From positions 1-64,000 of the forward strand of contig NDWX01000007.1 of the NCBI GenBank assembly GCA_002855745.1: DNA of 64,000 nucleotides. The letters run 5' to 3'. Each line of letters opens with the position of its first letter. Within the stretch, counting starts at the first letter, position 1. Source of the stretch: Thermofilum sp. NZ13 (GTDB lineage: Archaea > Thermoproteota > Thermoprotei > Thermofilales > Thermofilaceae). The translations under genes and the position numbers were made by a program. Positions 49,330 through 58,780 of the stretch are shown here, piece by piece. The notes below the pieces were generated by a model. The model was given only the letters and a program-made list of their open reading frames with translations, ran no database searches and was not told where the DNA came from.

Positions 49330-49763
49330 TTGTAGATACCTACGCATTGCTAGCGATGGTGTTTGATGAGGTTGGTGCTAGGGCCAGAGACATTCTCGAA
49401 GAGATACACTGGGGGCGAGTTAAAGGGCTACTCCCTGTCACAGTTGCTTACGAGTACGTGCTACACTGGCTAAGGGGGAGGATTCCTGCATTTAAGAGCT
49501 CGATTGAAGTGTTAACGTACCTTAGAAGCTATTTTAAAGTTGTGAACCTTTCTCTGGAGGAGTATGTGCAGGCGGCAAGAGTGAAGGTAAGAGGTGATGC
49601 GCTTCTGGAAAGGGCTGAAGATGAGAGTCTTCGGTCAAGAAGGCTCAGCATAGTGGATTCAACAGTAATAGCTCTAGCCCTCGGGAGGAGGGTGCCGATA
49701 CTTACTGGCGACAGAGACTTAGCATACGTTGCATTGAAAGAGGGAGTGGAAGTAATCTGGTAG
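49305..49763 (+). CDS. vapC: VapC-type PIN-domain ribonuclease toxin
   Basis: 152 residues from TTG 49305. The four acidic PIN residues are visible: Asp in VIVDTYALLA, Glu in VTVAYEYVLHWL, Asp in LSIVDSTVIALAL and Asp in ILTGDRDLAYVAL. PIN toxins cut tRNA, rRNA or mRNA and are held by the adjacent VapB. No other start codon near the conserved VDTYALL is as good, which supports the overlapping TTG. Confidence 0.9.
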   Translation: MAEEVREVIVDTYALLAMVFDEVGARARDILEEIHWGRVKGLLPVTVAYEYVLHWLRGRIPAFKSSIEVLTYLRSYFKVVNLSLEEYVQAARVKVRGDALLERAEDESLRSRRLSIVDSTVIALALGRRVPILTGDRDLAYVALKEGVEVIW

Positions 49764-49837
49764 ATACGGTGGGAACTGCCACAGCTTCGAATACCTCACG
49801 GCGAAGAAGGAAGACGAAAAAGATTGGTAAAAAAAGT

Positions 49838-50932
49838 TTAAGGCTTACCCTGAGCTCTCCTTGCTCTGCACGCGAACCTAGCTTCAGCCATCAGGCTCCG
49901 CAGGTTTTGCGAGGTGCCGAGTACCTTGGCCATATCCCTCGACTTTATCGCGTCCAGTAGTGCGTTGGCCGAGGCTTCGAGCTCTCTCGCTAGGGTTGCG
50001 TTGCAAGGCCTTACAACTCCCGCGAGTTGCTTCGCCGCTCTAGCTAGGTTCTCGAGGCGCGTGGCCTGTGTAAGCAGCACCATGTAGTCCCTGTACTCGA
50101 GCATGAGGCGCCTCAACTCAGCCAAGGCCTCCGCGTTCTTCCCGGCTGAAACTAGGGCCTCTATCTTCGATACCTTTTGCTCGAACCACGCCCTGAACTC
50201 CTCAGCTACCTCTGGTGCGACCTTGCTGAGCCTCGCGTATGTTACGTTAAAGGCGGCTTTGAGGTGTTCAAGGTCTTTAGATACGTACCTAGCTCTTAGC
50301 TGCGTGGCAAGCGAGAAGACTAGCCTCTCTGCCTCCTTAACCTTGCCCCAGGCCTGCTCGACCAGCTGCGCTGCTCCAGCAGTGTCGTTGGCTTTCAGCT
50401 TCTCGGAGGCTTGGTCTAGGAGGCCTGAGGCCTCGTTCAGGAGGGATAGAACCTGGGATGCGTTCACGCTTTTCTCCTGCATCCTCGAGGCCACGTTCTG
50501 CATGGCCTTTATTTGGTTCTGTAGTGCGCGGATCTCGGCCTCTAGGCTCCTGGCGACGAATTTCTTCCTCTCCCCTAGGATCACGGGGACCAGTTGCCTT
50601 GAGACCGAGACGAGCTCAGCCCTAGCCTCCCTCAGCAGGGCTAGGCTCTCGTTGTAGCTCCCGGCGTTGGCTAGGCGGGATGCGTTGTCTAGCAGCTCCT
50701 TAACGACACTCAGCTGGCTCAGTAGCTCCTGCTGCTTCGTGGCGTTGGTGACCCTGCTCTTCACCACTTTTTCAAGCCTTGCCGACTCGTTCTCCAAGAT
50801 CGAGATGAGTTTCTGGATTCTGTCAGCCTGGGGGCTCTGCGCCTGGACGGGTGCGAGGATCAGGGGGTATGTTAATAGCAGCGCGATCAGGATTGCGGAT
50901 ACAGCCGCTTTGCCCACGCTCTTCACCGCCAC
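49838..50932 (-). CDS. Secreted coiled-coil protein of unknown function
   Basis: About 364 residues. GTG 50932 gives a signal peptide (VGKAAVSAILIALLLTYPLILAPVQAQ, cleavage likely after AQ); the in-frame start at 50965 lies in a TATA-like stretch and is less likely. The mature protein is almost entirely heptad-patterned helix with many N-glycosylation sequons (NESA, NATK, NASR, NDTA, NVTY, NATL). No domain is recognised and the C-terminus has two cysteines plus basic residues. It could be a surface-layer stalk or spacer. The VapC gene converges on its 3' end. Confidence 0.68.
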   Translation of the reverse strand: MAVKSVGKAAVSAILIALLLTYPLILAPVQAQSPQADRIQKLISILENESARLEKVVKSRVTNATKQQELLSQLSVVKELLDNASRLANAGSYNESLALLREARAELVSVSRQLVPVILGERKKFVARSLEAEIRALQNQIKAMQNVASRMQEKSVNASQVLSLLNEASGLLDQASEKLKANDTAGAAQLVEQAWGKVKEAERLVFSLATQLRARYVSKDLEHLKAAFNVTYARLSKVAPEVAEEFRAWFEQKVSKIEALVSAGKNAEALAELRRLMLEYRDYMVLLTQATRLENLARAAKQLAGVVRPCNATLARELEASANALLDAIKSRDMAKVLGTSQNLRSLMAEARFACRARRAQGKP

Positions 50933-51056
50933 ATACCCCGCGAGGCAGATTGATAAGGATAGCAACGGTTTTACATGAAATCACCGTTTTTTGTGAAATG
51001 AAGGTGATGAATGGTTAAAAGTATGGTTTGCGTGAAGCCTGAAGGGGGCCTGCGCG

Positions 51057-51542
51057 GTGGCTGTGGATCTGCTACTATCCCGCAGAAGTATAAGGGTTTT
51101 CCAGGACAGGGACGTACCGGAGGACCTAGTCCGCAGGGCTGTTGAAATCGCAAGGCACGCTCCGAGCTCTAGGAATCGCCAACCCTGGCGCGTGATTGCA
51201 GTCAAAGACCGCCGCATTCTCAAAGAGCTTGCAGGCGTAGCGCCTGGCGCGAGGCCGCTCGCCTCAGCCCCTCTAGCTCTGTGCGTCGTGGTGAGGCCTG
51301 AGGTGAGCCCAACCACCTTCCTGCTGGACAGCGCCATATTCACCACCTACCTGTGGCTCGCCCTGCATGCCCTCGGGCTTGGAGCTGTCTGGATAAACAC
51401 CCTCCGGTGGCCCAGGTACTCCGAGATCCTCGCCATCCCGCCTGATGAGGTCCTTGTGGCGGCGCTGGCCGTCGGCTACCCTGCGGAGCACCCGCCGCCT
51501 AGACCCCGGAAGAGCGTTGAAGAAATATTAACGTGGTTATAA
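51057..51542 (+). CDS. Nitroreductase-family flavoprotein
   Basis: 161 residues from GTG 51057. FMN-binding landmarks: LLSRRSIRVFQDRDVPEDL, ARHAPSSRNRQPWRVIAV and, late, LGLGAVWINTLRWPRYSEIL and AALAVGYPAE. Members reduce nitro compounds, quinones or flavins with NAD(P)H, or are repurposed for cofactor synthesis. At 161 residues it is a short member. Its last 10 bp overlap the glycosylase gene, so the two are probably co-transcribed. Confidence 0.88.
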   Translation: MAVDLLLSRRSIRVFQDRDVPEDLVRRAVEIARHAPSSRNRQPWRVIAVKDRRILKELAGVAPGARPLASAPLALCVVVRPEVSPTTFLLDSAIFTTYLWLALHALGLGAVWINTLRWPRYSEILAIPPDEVLVAALAVGYPAEHPPPRPRKSVEEILTWL

Positions 51543-52084
51543 AAGCCAAGAGTGTGACAGAGCACGGGGTCCTTCCTCAGTCCTTTTACGCTAGGAGGCC
51601 TGACGCTGTGGCCTTGGAGCTACTCGGGAAAATGCTCGTGCGCGTCTTGGGCGGCGTCACCATGCGTGGCGTGATCACCGAGACAGAGGCGTACTTCGGG
51701 CCCGAGGATCCCGCAAGCCGGGCGAGGCATCGCGGGGGGAGGCTCACCGAGGCGATGAAAGGCCCGGCTGGCTACACACTCGTCTACGGGATCCACAGGC
51801 AGTGGTTGCTAAACGTGGTTGCGCACACGGAGGGCGAGGCCGGCGCAGTGCTCATACGCTCGATCAAGACGGGGTCCGGGGAGGTGAGGGGTCCCGGACG
51901 CGTGACACGCTACATGATGATCGACAAATCGATGCACCAGCAACCGGTTTTCTTACCCTCAAGCCCGTTGCAGGTTCAGATGTATAAGGTCCTTCCGGAT
52001 GATTGCGTAGAGAGGAAGAAAAGAATCGGGGTTAGCAGGGATCTCGATACGCCGTTGAACTTTTCGGTAAAAAAGGGACTGTAA
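51533..52084 (+). CDS. 3-methyladenine DNA glycosylase (AAG/MPG family)
   Basis: 183 residues. Family landmarks: QSFYARRPDAVALELLGKML, the catalytic region ITETEAYFGPEDPASRARHR (Glu activating water), YGIHRQWLLNV, EGEAGAVLIRSIK and GPGRVTRYMMID. It removes alkylated and deaminated purines in base excision repair. The start is taken at GTG 51533; GTG 51554 is also in frame and would avoid a TATA-like GGTTATAAAAG at about 51536. Not linked to other repair genes here. Confidence 0.9.
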   Translation: MVIKAKSVTEHGVLPQSFYARRPDAVALELLGKMLVRVLGGVTMRGVITETEAYFGPEDPASRARHRGGRLTEAMKGPAGYTLVYGIHRQWLLNVVAHTEGEAGAVLIRSIKTGSGEVRGPGRVTRYMMIDKSMHQQPVFLPSSPLQVQMYKVLPDDCVERKKRIGVSRDLDTPLNFSVKKGL

Positions 52085-52086
52085 AG

Positions 52087-53157
52087 CTATGTTGTAGCTT
52101 CAGGTACTATGATCACGTCGTCCGGGTTTATGTAAACGGTGAGTCTTTGTTTTTCAGCTTCGGCGCTCCCCGTCTTAACGAAAGTCCTGAGCTCTCCTAA
52201 GTTCGCTACGCTCAGCCTGACGTCGACGGTTGAGCCCAAGAACGTCTTCCGCACGATCATTGCTTCAAAGACGTTGTGCCTCGGAGCAGATGGTTCCAAC
52301 TGGATGTGCTCTGGCCTTATCACGGCGAAGCCCTCACCTCCCACAGGTATTAGGGACTCGCGCGCCAGGAGCCTGGCGCCTTCGCTGGTCTGGAACTCGA
52401 AGTAGCCTTCAGGAGTGCGGCTGACAACTCTGCCCTTGATCAGGTTTACAACTCCGAGGAACCCAGCCACGAACGTGTTAGCCGGCCTGCGGTATATCTC
52501 GTCTGGGGTTCCGATCTGTATGATCCGTCCTTTACTCATTATGGCCAGCCTGTCGGAGACGACGAGTGCCTCAGCCTGGTCGTGTGTGACGTATATGCTT
52601 GTTATCCCCAGCTTCTTCATCAGGTCCCTTATCTCGAACCGGAGCTGCTCCCTTAGCACTGCGTCGACGTTGCTCAAAGGCTCATCGAAAAGTATCACGT
52701 CGGGGTTGGGGGCGAGAGCCCGAGCCACTCCCACGCGCTGTTGCTGACCGCCGCTGAGCTGGTGCGGCTTCTTGTTCTCGAGCCCCTCGATCCTGAGTAG
52801 CTCCATGACCTCTCTAACTCTCCTCTTGATGTCCTCCTGGCTCCACCCGCGCATCTTAAGCCCGAAAGCTATGTTGTCGAATACCGTCATGTGGGGCATC
52901 AGCGCGAAGTTCTGGAAAACCATTGTGATGTTTCTCTTCTCGGGCGGGACGTCGTTCATCAGCCGGCCGTCGAAGTAAACGTTACCCTTGTCAGGCTTCA
53001 GGAGGCCAGCGATTATCCTTAGGGTTGTAGTCTTCCCGCAACCAGAGGGTCCTATCAGTGTGAAGAACTCCTTGTCTTTAACCTCGAAGGAGATGTTGTC
53101 GAGTATTTTCACACCAGTCAAGTACTTTTCCACGTTTTCCAATCGCACTCCAACCAT
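52087..53157 (-). CDS. ABC importer ATPase with TOBE domain
   Basis: 356 residues. Walker A is IGPSGCGKTTT, the signature is [16 protein letters not shown], Walker B is VILFDEPLSNVD, then THDQAEAL. After about residue 235 a regulatory domain with TOBE-type strands follows (GFLGVVNLIKGRVV, FAVIRPEHIQLEP). This is the CysA/PotA/FbpC group, which energises importers of small molecules, metals or polyamines. It is the last gene of the four-gene importer operon, 6 bp after the inner permease. Confidence 0.9.
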   Translation of the reverse strand: MVGVRLENVEKYLTGVKILDNISFEVKDKEFFTLIGPSGCGKTTTLRIIAGLLKPDKGNVYFDGRLMNDVPPEKRNITMVFQNFALMPHMTVFDNIAFGLKMRGWSQEDIKRRVREVMELLRIEGLENKKPHQLSGGQQQRVGVARALAPNPDVILFDEPLSNVDAVLREQLRFEIRDLMKKLGITSIYVTHDQAEALVVSDRLAIMSKGRIIQIGTPDEIYRRPANTFVAGFLGVVNLIKGRVVSRTPEGYFEFQTSEGARLLARESLIPVGGEGFAVIRPEHIQLEPSAPRHNVFEAMIVRKTFLGSTVDVRLSVANLGELRTFVKTGSAEAEKQRLTVYINPDDVIIVPEATT

Positions 53158-53163
53158 TCCGGC

Positions 53164-53982
53164 TCACCCCTTAATACCTGCACCCGCTATAAACTCAGTC
53201 CTAACGTACTTTTCAGTCAATATCAGGAAAACAATCGAGGGAACAAGCAATACTATGGAAAGCGCGCTCACTGGTCCGATAGCTACGTAGTAGCCGCCCA
53301 CGTACCTGAAGATCTGGACAGGGATAGTTATGATGTCCGGGAGGCCGACCAGCGCCGTCAACAAGTACTCGTTGATGCTCCAGGAGAAAGCGAAAATGGT
53401 CCCCGAGAGCAGTCCTGGCGTCACGAGAGGGAGGTAAACGTGGATGAACACCTTGAACGTTGAAGCACCCAATACTCTCGCCGCCTCCTCGAGGGCTGGG
53501 TCAATTGCCTCGAAGTTCGCCACCAGGCTCCTGAACATGTAGGGCGTTGCGCCGATCATGTGCGCGAAAGCCACAGCCCAGATGTTGCTCTTCAGGCCAA
53601 TGTTCGTGAAGTAGCCCAGGAGGCCGACTCCCGTCGCCACAGGCGGGACGATCAAGGGTAGCATTAGGAGAGATATGACGAGCTCACGACCCTTAAACTG
53701 CTTAGTCCCCACCGCATAAGCGGCTGGGAGAGATAGCAGAGCAGAGAAAGCCACCACGATCACCCCGATGACCACGCTGAGCGTCAGCGGTCCTATTAGG
53801 GCTCCGCTGTCCAGTAGTAGCTTAAACCACTTGAACCCGTACTCCGTGGGGACAAGGCTCTCGCCTGGCCACTTTTCCGAGAAAGCCCAGAGAGTCACAG
53901 GTATAAGCGGGAAAATGAAGAACACTGTGAGCGATCCAAATACTACGTAGAGCAGTGCCCTGAACAACTTCTCGCCCATCAT
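53164..53982 (-). CDS. ABC importer permease (second)
   Basis: 272 residues from the doubled ATG at 53982. Six hydrophobic segments; the EAA-type coupling loop for the ATPase is in EEAARVLGASTFKVFIHVYLP. It starts inside the end of the first permease (ATGA overlap), so the pair is translationally coupled. The longer in-frame extension to 54078 is antisense-frame artefact of that overlap. Confidence 0.88.
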   Translation of the reverse strand: MMGEKLFRALLYVVFGSLTVFFIFPLIPVTLWAFSEKWPGESLVPTEYGFKWFKLLLDSGALIGPLTLSVVIGVIVVAFSALLSLPAAYAVGTKQFKGRELVISLLMLPLIVPPVATGVGLLGYFTNIGLKSNIWAVAFAHMIGATPYMFRSLVANFEAIDPALEEAARVLGASTFKVFIHVYLPLVTPGLLSGTIFAFSWSINEYLLTALVGLPDIITIPVQIFRYVGGYYVAIGPVSALSIVLLVPSIVFLILTEKYVRTEFIAGAGIKG

Positions 53983-54830
53983 ACCTTTAACCCCCACCTC
54001 GTGATTTTCGAGTAGAAGTAGGTTATCACAAGGGAGGTTACGAGGTATATGACCGCGCCTACCGAAGCGAAGCTCCACTTGTAGAGAACCGCAGCGTCCT
54101 CGAAGATCCTCACGGAGAGGTAGTTGGGGAAGCTGGCGCCAAGGATGTACGCGACTGAAAAGCCGCCGAACATGCTTATGAAGACGAGCTGGAGGCTTGC
54201 AAGGATGCCGGGTATGGAGAGGGGTATGAAGACGTACCGGACTGTCCGCCGCATGTTTGCGCCCAAGACCCGCGCGGCCTCTATGAGCTCCGGGTTTATG
54301 ACTTTTAACGTTCCTATGGAGATGAGCATCACGTACGGTATGTGCATCCAGACGTTGGCGAATATTATGCCTATTCCGAGCGGGTCGTTGGCCAGTTTAA
54401 CCTGCTCGTTGATTAAACCCAGGTGAAGGAGTAAGTCGTAGACGTAGCCACGGGGTGTCAGAAGCAGCCACCACATGAAGGCTGCTATGAGGTAGGGCAC
54501 GAATAGAGGGATCTTGGAGATCATGTTGAAGACCCTTTTGCCCTTGAACTCGTAAATGAACGCGATAAGCGCCGTGAAGTAGCCTGTCACGAGTGCTAGG
54601 AGGACTGCCGCTAAGCTGTTCCAGAAGCTAAACCACAAGTAATCTAGGTATCTCGTCGAGAAGAACGTCACATAGTACGTGAGCGTGGGGTACTCTCCCT
54701 CTGCCCTTGTCGTGAGAGCGGGTATGCCGAACGACTGCAGGACTACTAAGAGTAGCGGGTACAGCCAGACGAGGATGTAGAAGCTGAGAATAGGTAGTAA
54801 AAATAGAAAAATAATTATTTTTTCGTTCAT
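53979..54830 (-). CDS. ABC importer permease (first)
   Basis: 283 residues from ATG 54830. About six hydrophobic segments beginning IIIFLFLLPILSFYILVWLY; the coupling loop is EAARVLGANMRRTVRYVFIPL. The reading upstream to 55025 is low-complexity Ser/Arg and lies in the solute-binding protein gene, so it is rejected as a start. Its partner is the following permease, and the start is 17 bp after the binding-protein stop. Confidence 0.88.
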   Translation of the reverse strand: MNEKIIIFLFLLPILSFYILVWLYPLLLVVLQSFGIPALTTRAEGEYPTLTYYVTFFSTRYLDYLWFSFWNSLAAVLLALVTGYFTALIAFIYEFKGKRVFNMISKIPLFVPYLIAAFMWWLLLTPRGYVYDLLLHLGLINEQVKLANDPLGIGIIFANVWMHIPYVMLISIGTLKVINPELIEAARVLGANMRRTVRYVFIPLSIPGILASLQLVFISMFGGFSVAYILGASFPNYLSVRIFEDAAVLYKWSFASVGAVIYLVTSLVITYFYSKITRWGLKV

Positions 54831-54846
54831 CGAGATATCCCGCTCT

Positions 54847-56136
54847 TTATCCTCCGCCCACTTTAGTTGCCCACTGCTGCATGGCGTAGTACATGAAGTC
54901 GGCGTGCCTCTGCAGGAACTTGCTCTGGAGCTCCTCGATCGGGAGGTACTTCCACTTGTCCTTGAAGGTCTGGGGCACTTTCTCCCAGACGCCCTTGACG
55001 ACAGGGTAGACTCCGCCTCTTTCAACGACGTTGCGGTACTGGACTTCTTCGCTGAGCAGGTAGTTTATGAACACCAGGGCGGCGTACTTGTGCGGAGCGT
55101 TCCAGGGTATGAAGACTCCGTCGAAGCCGCCGACAGCTATACCAGGATCTGGGTCGTAGACTCCCACGTCGTCGGGGTTGACGCGGCCCTCCTTTATCCA
55201 CTCGGCAAGCACGTCGATCCACTGCGGCTCGAGCCAGACCTCACCTCTCGCGAAGAGCTCCATTGCCGCCGAGTTACCGGGTGGGTAGCTGCCAGGCTGG
55301 TACATGTACTTCTCGAGCTCGTTGAGGTAGTCCCACAGGTTCATGCCGTTTTTGCCCGGGCTGCTGAAGAGCTTGTCAGCGTACGCCTGGTCGAAGGGCT
55401 TCATGACGAACTTGTCGTAGCCGTAGAGCCAGTAGATAACGGAGATTAAAAACGTGTGGCCAGAGCCACCCTTGTTGGGGTCGCAGTACGTGAAGCGCCC
55501 AGGGTTCTTCTTAGCCCAGTCGAGGAGTGTGTCTAAGGTGGGTAGCTGGTCTGGCTTGACGTACTTCTTGTTGTAGATGAAGACGACCTGCCACCACACT
55601 ACGGGGATGAACTTTCCTCCAGTGGGTATGAGGTCGTTGAAGTAGAGGAGCGAGGGGTCAATGAGGTTCTTGGCGTTGGGTATCAGCTCGGCTGCTGGGA
55701 CGTTCCAGACCAGGTCCTCGGTTAGCGCCTGCTTGAAGGGGACCGACCAGACGAGGGCTACGTCGACGTCACCGACAGCTTTCCCAGCCTTTTTGTCGGC
55801 CTCGAGCTTCTGGATCGTGCTGAACCAGTCCCCGTGGACGTACTTGACCTTTATCCCGTACTTCTGCTCGAAGGCCTTGGAGATGTTCTCGAAGTAAATT
55901 CTGTCCCAGTCGGCGCCGTAGCCGTAGAACGTAACCTCGCCCTCTTCTTTAGCCTTCTGCACTATTTCATCCCATGTCATGCTGAAGAGGTCCTTCGTAG
56001 CGGCGGGGGGCGTTACCGTTGTTGTCGGCGCGGGCGCTGTTAGCCTTCCCGCGAAGAAGCCAATTATGCCTGAGAGCAGTATGAGGATTATGGCGATGGC
56101 CAGCGTTGTTTTGGAAGCGCCTTTAGGGGTGCTCAT
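54847..56136 (-). CDS. Extracellular solute-binding protein of an ABC importer, YnjB-like
   Basis: 429 residues from ATG 56136. An N-terminal signal anchor (about 8-30, LAIAIILILLSGIIGFFAG) is followed by a Thr/Pro linker and a type II periplasmic-binding fold (EGEVTFYGYGADWDRIYFE, KKNPGRFTYCDPNKGGSGHT, NNG-free ligand loops, FDGVFIPWNAPHKYAALVFI). The NPGRFTY segment is that of YnjB-like proteins; their ligand is unclear, thiamine-related or metal being suggested for neighbours of the family. A ribosome-binding GGG lies just before the ATG. First gene of the importer operon. Confidence 0.85.
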   Translation of the reverse strand: MSTPKGASKTTLAIAIILILLSGIIGFFAGRLTAPAPTTTVTPPAATKDLFSMTWDEIVQKAKEEGEVTFYGYGADWDRIYFENISKAFEQKYGIKVKYVHGDWFSTIQKLEADKKAGKAVGDVDVALVWSVPFKQALTEDLVWNVPAAELIPNAKNLIDPSLLYFNDLIPTGGKFIPVVWWQVVFIYNKKYVKPDQLPTLDTLLDWAKKNPGRFTYCDPNKGGSGHTFLISVIYWLYGYDKFVMKPFDQAYADKLFSSPGKNGMNLWDYLNELEKYMYQPGSYPPGNSAAMELFARGEVWLEPQWIDVLAEWIKEGRVNPDDVGVYDPDPGIAVGGFDGVFIPWNAPHKYAALVFINYLLSEEVQYRNVVERGGVYPVVKGVWEKVPQTFKDKWKYLPIEELQSKFLQRHADFMYYAMQQWATKVGGG

Positions 56137-56444
56137 ACCCTTTCGGCATGTATTCTTCAATTAAGTATAATATAAAGTTTTCTATTTGGATTAAAATATA
56201 CACTACAACATGGAGTACAAAAATACACGTTAAATATAAATACATATATAGGATTCTAAAAACCTAGCTATTTGTACAAATCAACGTAGCTACCAATCCA
56301 TCGAGGCAGGCAATGTGACTCTAGTCCAGCTGATCTAGGAAACATTTAATTATTTCATTCCCCGGCGTTCTCGGAACAAAGTCCTGAGAAAAACTGAGAT
56401 GTTAGCCCGCTTTAAGTTAAAAATTTCTCTACAACGGCCGAACC
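56137..56444. other. AT-rich gap upstream of the importer operon
   Basis: About 300 bp, far more AT-rich than its neighbours. It carries the importer promoter: minus-strand ACTTTATATTA near 56168-56178, with transcript start expected near 56147. The remainder, with repeated AATATA-type runs, has no gene that I can support. The AT-richness could reflect a regulatory region or DNA acquired from elsewhere. Confidence 0.5.
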
Positions 56445-56924
56445 CTAAATTTTTTCCACTACTTCTCGCACGAACAGCGACCTCGAGAGTAGGGTGAGCT
56501 TGTCTAAGCCTCGGTGTATTACTACCCGGCCGCAGTCCACGATCCTCAAGACTTTCTCCTCGAACAGCTTCGTGTCCACGCTCGGGTCGAACACCAGCTC
56601 CTCGATCCCCACGAGGAATAGGGGACCGGGGGCTTTCTCCAAGTCCTCTCGGGAGAGCACGAGCCTGCCGATGTGCCGGATAAACACGGGCTTCTTCTTC
56701 AGCGCTCCGATAGGTATAAGCCTCTTCAGGATCTCCGGTGTGTCCTGCGGGAGGCCGGCGAGCTGTGGGCCCGCGTCCACCAGGGCTAGGATGAGCTTGA
56801 AGGCCTGCGACGCAACCGTGCCCACGCTGAGCCCCATCCTCTTGGCAAGCCGGGACATCTCCTCGTATGCTGAAGCGTCTACCCCTCTTATTACCACGTT
56901 CTTAATTCTCCCAGCCTCAGACAC
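56445..56924 (-). CDS. Small regulator with N-terminal ribbon-helix-helix-like domain
   Basis: 159 residues. The N-terminal 50 residues (RIKNVVIRGVDASAYEEMSR, LAKRMGLSVGTVASQAFKLI) follow the strand-helix-helix RHH pattern and would bind DNA as a dimer. The remaining 110 residues form an alpha/beta domain of unknown family with an EELVFDPS... VLRIVDCGRVVIHRG core. Its start lies inside the end of the secreted coiled-coil gene (8-bp overlap), so the two are in one transcript. Confidence 0.7.
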   Translation of the reverse strand: MSEAGRIKNVVIRGVDASAYEEMSRLAKRMGLSVGTVASQAFKLILALVDAGPQLAGLPQDTPEILKRLIPIGALKKKPVFIRHIGRLVLSREDLEKAPGPLFLVGIEELVFDPSVDTKLFEEKVLRIVDCGRVVIHRGLDKLTLLSRSLFVREVVEKI

Positions 56925-58689
56925 CGCCCACCCCCTCCAGAGCCCTGAGCTTGCTCTTGAGAGCCTCGATCCGCCCGCGTAGCTCGGCGCTGTCCCTTTG
57001 GGCGAGGTGCTTCTCCTTTCTACCGCTGAGCGTGAAGTATGCTCCAGCCGCCAAGACAGCCAGGACGGCGGGCCAGTAAGCCCGCACCTTTTTCGTCGCA
57101 GGCTCGAGGCTTACGTTCGAGACTTGCGGCTCGCTCCGCTTTACCTTGAATAGGGGCAGGGACACGTACACCACGTCCCCCATGAGCTCCGTCCTCAGTT
57201 GCTTATCCCCTGCTGTCGCAGTAGCTCTCTGCGAGAGGATAGTGGTGTTGAACTGCTTGAAGCTATCCGGGTAGAGGGGGCCCTCGATCATGTTTGATAG
57301 CCTCATGAGGCTTGAGTCGATGAGCTGGGCCGCCTGCCTTAAACCACCCGCGAGTTCGCGGAGCTTGCGGGCCGACTCTCGGAGCACGCCGGCCATGAGC
57401 CTAAGCTTTGTGGAAGCCGCCCTCATGTTCTCGGTTGCGGCGTACAGCTGGGACTTGACAGCTCCGTACTCTCCGACGAGCATCTTGAGGTCGTTGACTT
57501 CGCTCTCGAAGAGGGACAGCTGTTTTCTAGCCTCACCGAGGAGGGAGTCCACTTCTGACACAGTGAGGTTGAGGCCCGTGATGTTCAACGACTCCAAGAG
57601 CCTTCTGAGCTCGTCCTCCCGCACCGAGAGGTTCCCCTGAATCCTGTCCAGGGTGTCCTTAGCCCTCCTAAGCGCCAGCGAAGCGTTCTCGAGCACCGGT
57701 TTAACCCTCGCCTCCACGGAGTTCATCATGTCGAGGCCCCTCGTCAGCTGAGCGGCCGCGTTACCCATAGCGGTGGAAGCGGCGTCGGCTAGGCTGGAGG
57801 CGTTCTCGAGCAGGCGCGCCTCCTCGTCGAACCCGTTGCTGAGATTGTACAGCAGGTCCCTGAGGGCCGTGACGTTCTCCTGGAAAGCCGTCAGGTTCCC
57901 GACGTTCTCCTCTAAGAGCTTTAGGGTGAACCCCCTGTACCTTTCAATGAGAGACGCCTGCAGCCTCGGATCAAGGCTTACGGTTACCGTGGGTGGAGGA
58001 ATGAGTACCTCACCCCACGGGTTCTCCCCCCTCACCTCGAAGACAACGCTTAACCTGTAGCTACCGTTCATGAAGGAGGTCCACTGGAACGAGACCTCCG
58101 TTCCGCTCTCCCTCAAGCTCTGGGGGCTCTCGCTGTAGCTTATAGGGTACAGGTAGAGGGGGTCTATGCTCCAAGAGATGGAAATAGGTAGCTGCTGCTT
58201 TTTCAGCAGGTCTTCTCTCGCTTCGATCTCAACCGTGTAGTTGATGGTATGGGCCTTGAGCGCTACAACGTAGCAGTAACCCCTAGAGCAATCAGCGTGA
58301 ACTTCTCTGCCGTCTGCCTCTAGGCTCACGTTAACGTCGAACAGGTTCTTTCCGCTAACGCTGTACTTTATAGAGTCGCCTGGTTTGAGCTCCACATTTT
58401 CCCATGAAACGCTGAGGAACCCCTGCGACACGCCCACTCGCCCGGGAGGGACAGTGGCGGATAGACAATCAGGCGTGGCGAAGGCGAGGAGGTCGGTCAG
58501 CCCACCTGTGTAGGCCGAGTCGAAAACCAGGGTCACAGTAATCGTCGTGTTCTCGCCACACCCTGGGAGGACGTCAAGCTCCCGGATTATCGTCTTTCGG
58601 ACAGAGACCGTCTCAACAGGGTACGCTAGCACGAGCGAGGAAACGAGCAAAGCTAGGATTATCGTGCTCAGTTCAGCCCGCACAGGCAT
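56917..58689 (-). CDS. Membrane-anchored extracellular coiled-coil protein
   Basis: 590 residues. Signal peptide about 5-24; an extracellular beta-rich domain with four to six cysteines (PGCGENTT, ADCSRGYC) up to about 245; a long series of coiled-coil helices about 260-470 with many N-glycosylation sequons; a Ser/Thr spacer; one C-terminal membrane helix (about 545-562, AYWPAVLAVLAAGAYFTLS) and a cytosolic basic coil (RGRIEALKSKLRALEG). A TATA box (58710-58718) is about 25 nt from ATG 58689. The gene lies beside the FtsE/FtsX-like pair, so it may be their extracellular effector (inference). Confidence 0.72.
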   Translation of the reverse strand: MPVRAELSTIILALLVSSLVLAYPVETVSVRKTIIRELDVLPGCGENTTITVTLVFDSAYTGGLTDLLAFATPDCLSATVPPGRVGVSQGFLSVSWENVELKPGDSIKYSVSGKNLFDVNVSLEADGREVHADCSRGYCYVVALKAHTINYTVEIEAREDLLKKQQLPISISWSIDPLYLYPISYSESPQSLRESGTEVSFQWTSFMNGSYRLSVVFEVRGENPWGEVLIPPPTVTVSLDPRLQASLIERYRGFTLKLLEENVGNLTAFQENVTALRDLLYNLSNGFDEEARLLENASSLADAASTAMGNAAAQLTRGLDMMNSVEARVKPVLENASLALRRAKDTLDRIQGNLSVREDELRRLLESLNITGLNLTVSEVDSLLGEARKQLSLFESEVNDLKMLVGEYGAVKSQLYAATENMRAASTKLRLMAGVLRESARKLRELAGGLRQAAQLIDSSLMRLSNMIEGPLYPDSFKQFNTTILSQRATATAGDKQLRTELMGDVVYVSLPLFKVKRSEPQVSNVSLEPATKKVRAYWPAVLAVLAAGAYFTLSGRKEKHLAQRDSAELRGRIEALKSKLRALEGVGGV

Positions 58690-58709
58690 GAGAGCACCTG
58701 AAGAAAAGA

Positions 58710-58718
58710 GTGTATATC
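58710..58718 (-). promoter_or_regulatory. TATA box for the extracellular coiled-coil gene
   Basis: Minus-strand GATATACAC is centred about 25 nt before ATG 58689. Confidence 0.5.
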
Positions 58719-58780
58719 AAGTATTTAAGATTAACGCTTAACGAAATGAGATTTTTCGACAGTAGGCGAAATCAAGGCTA

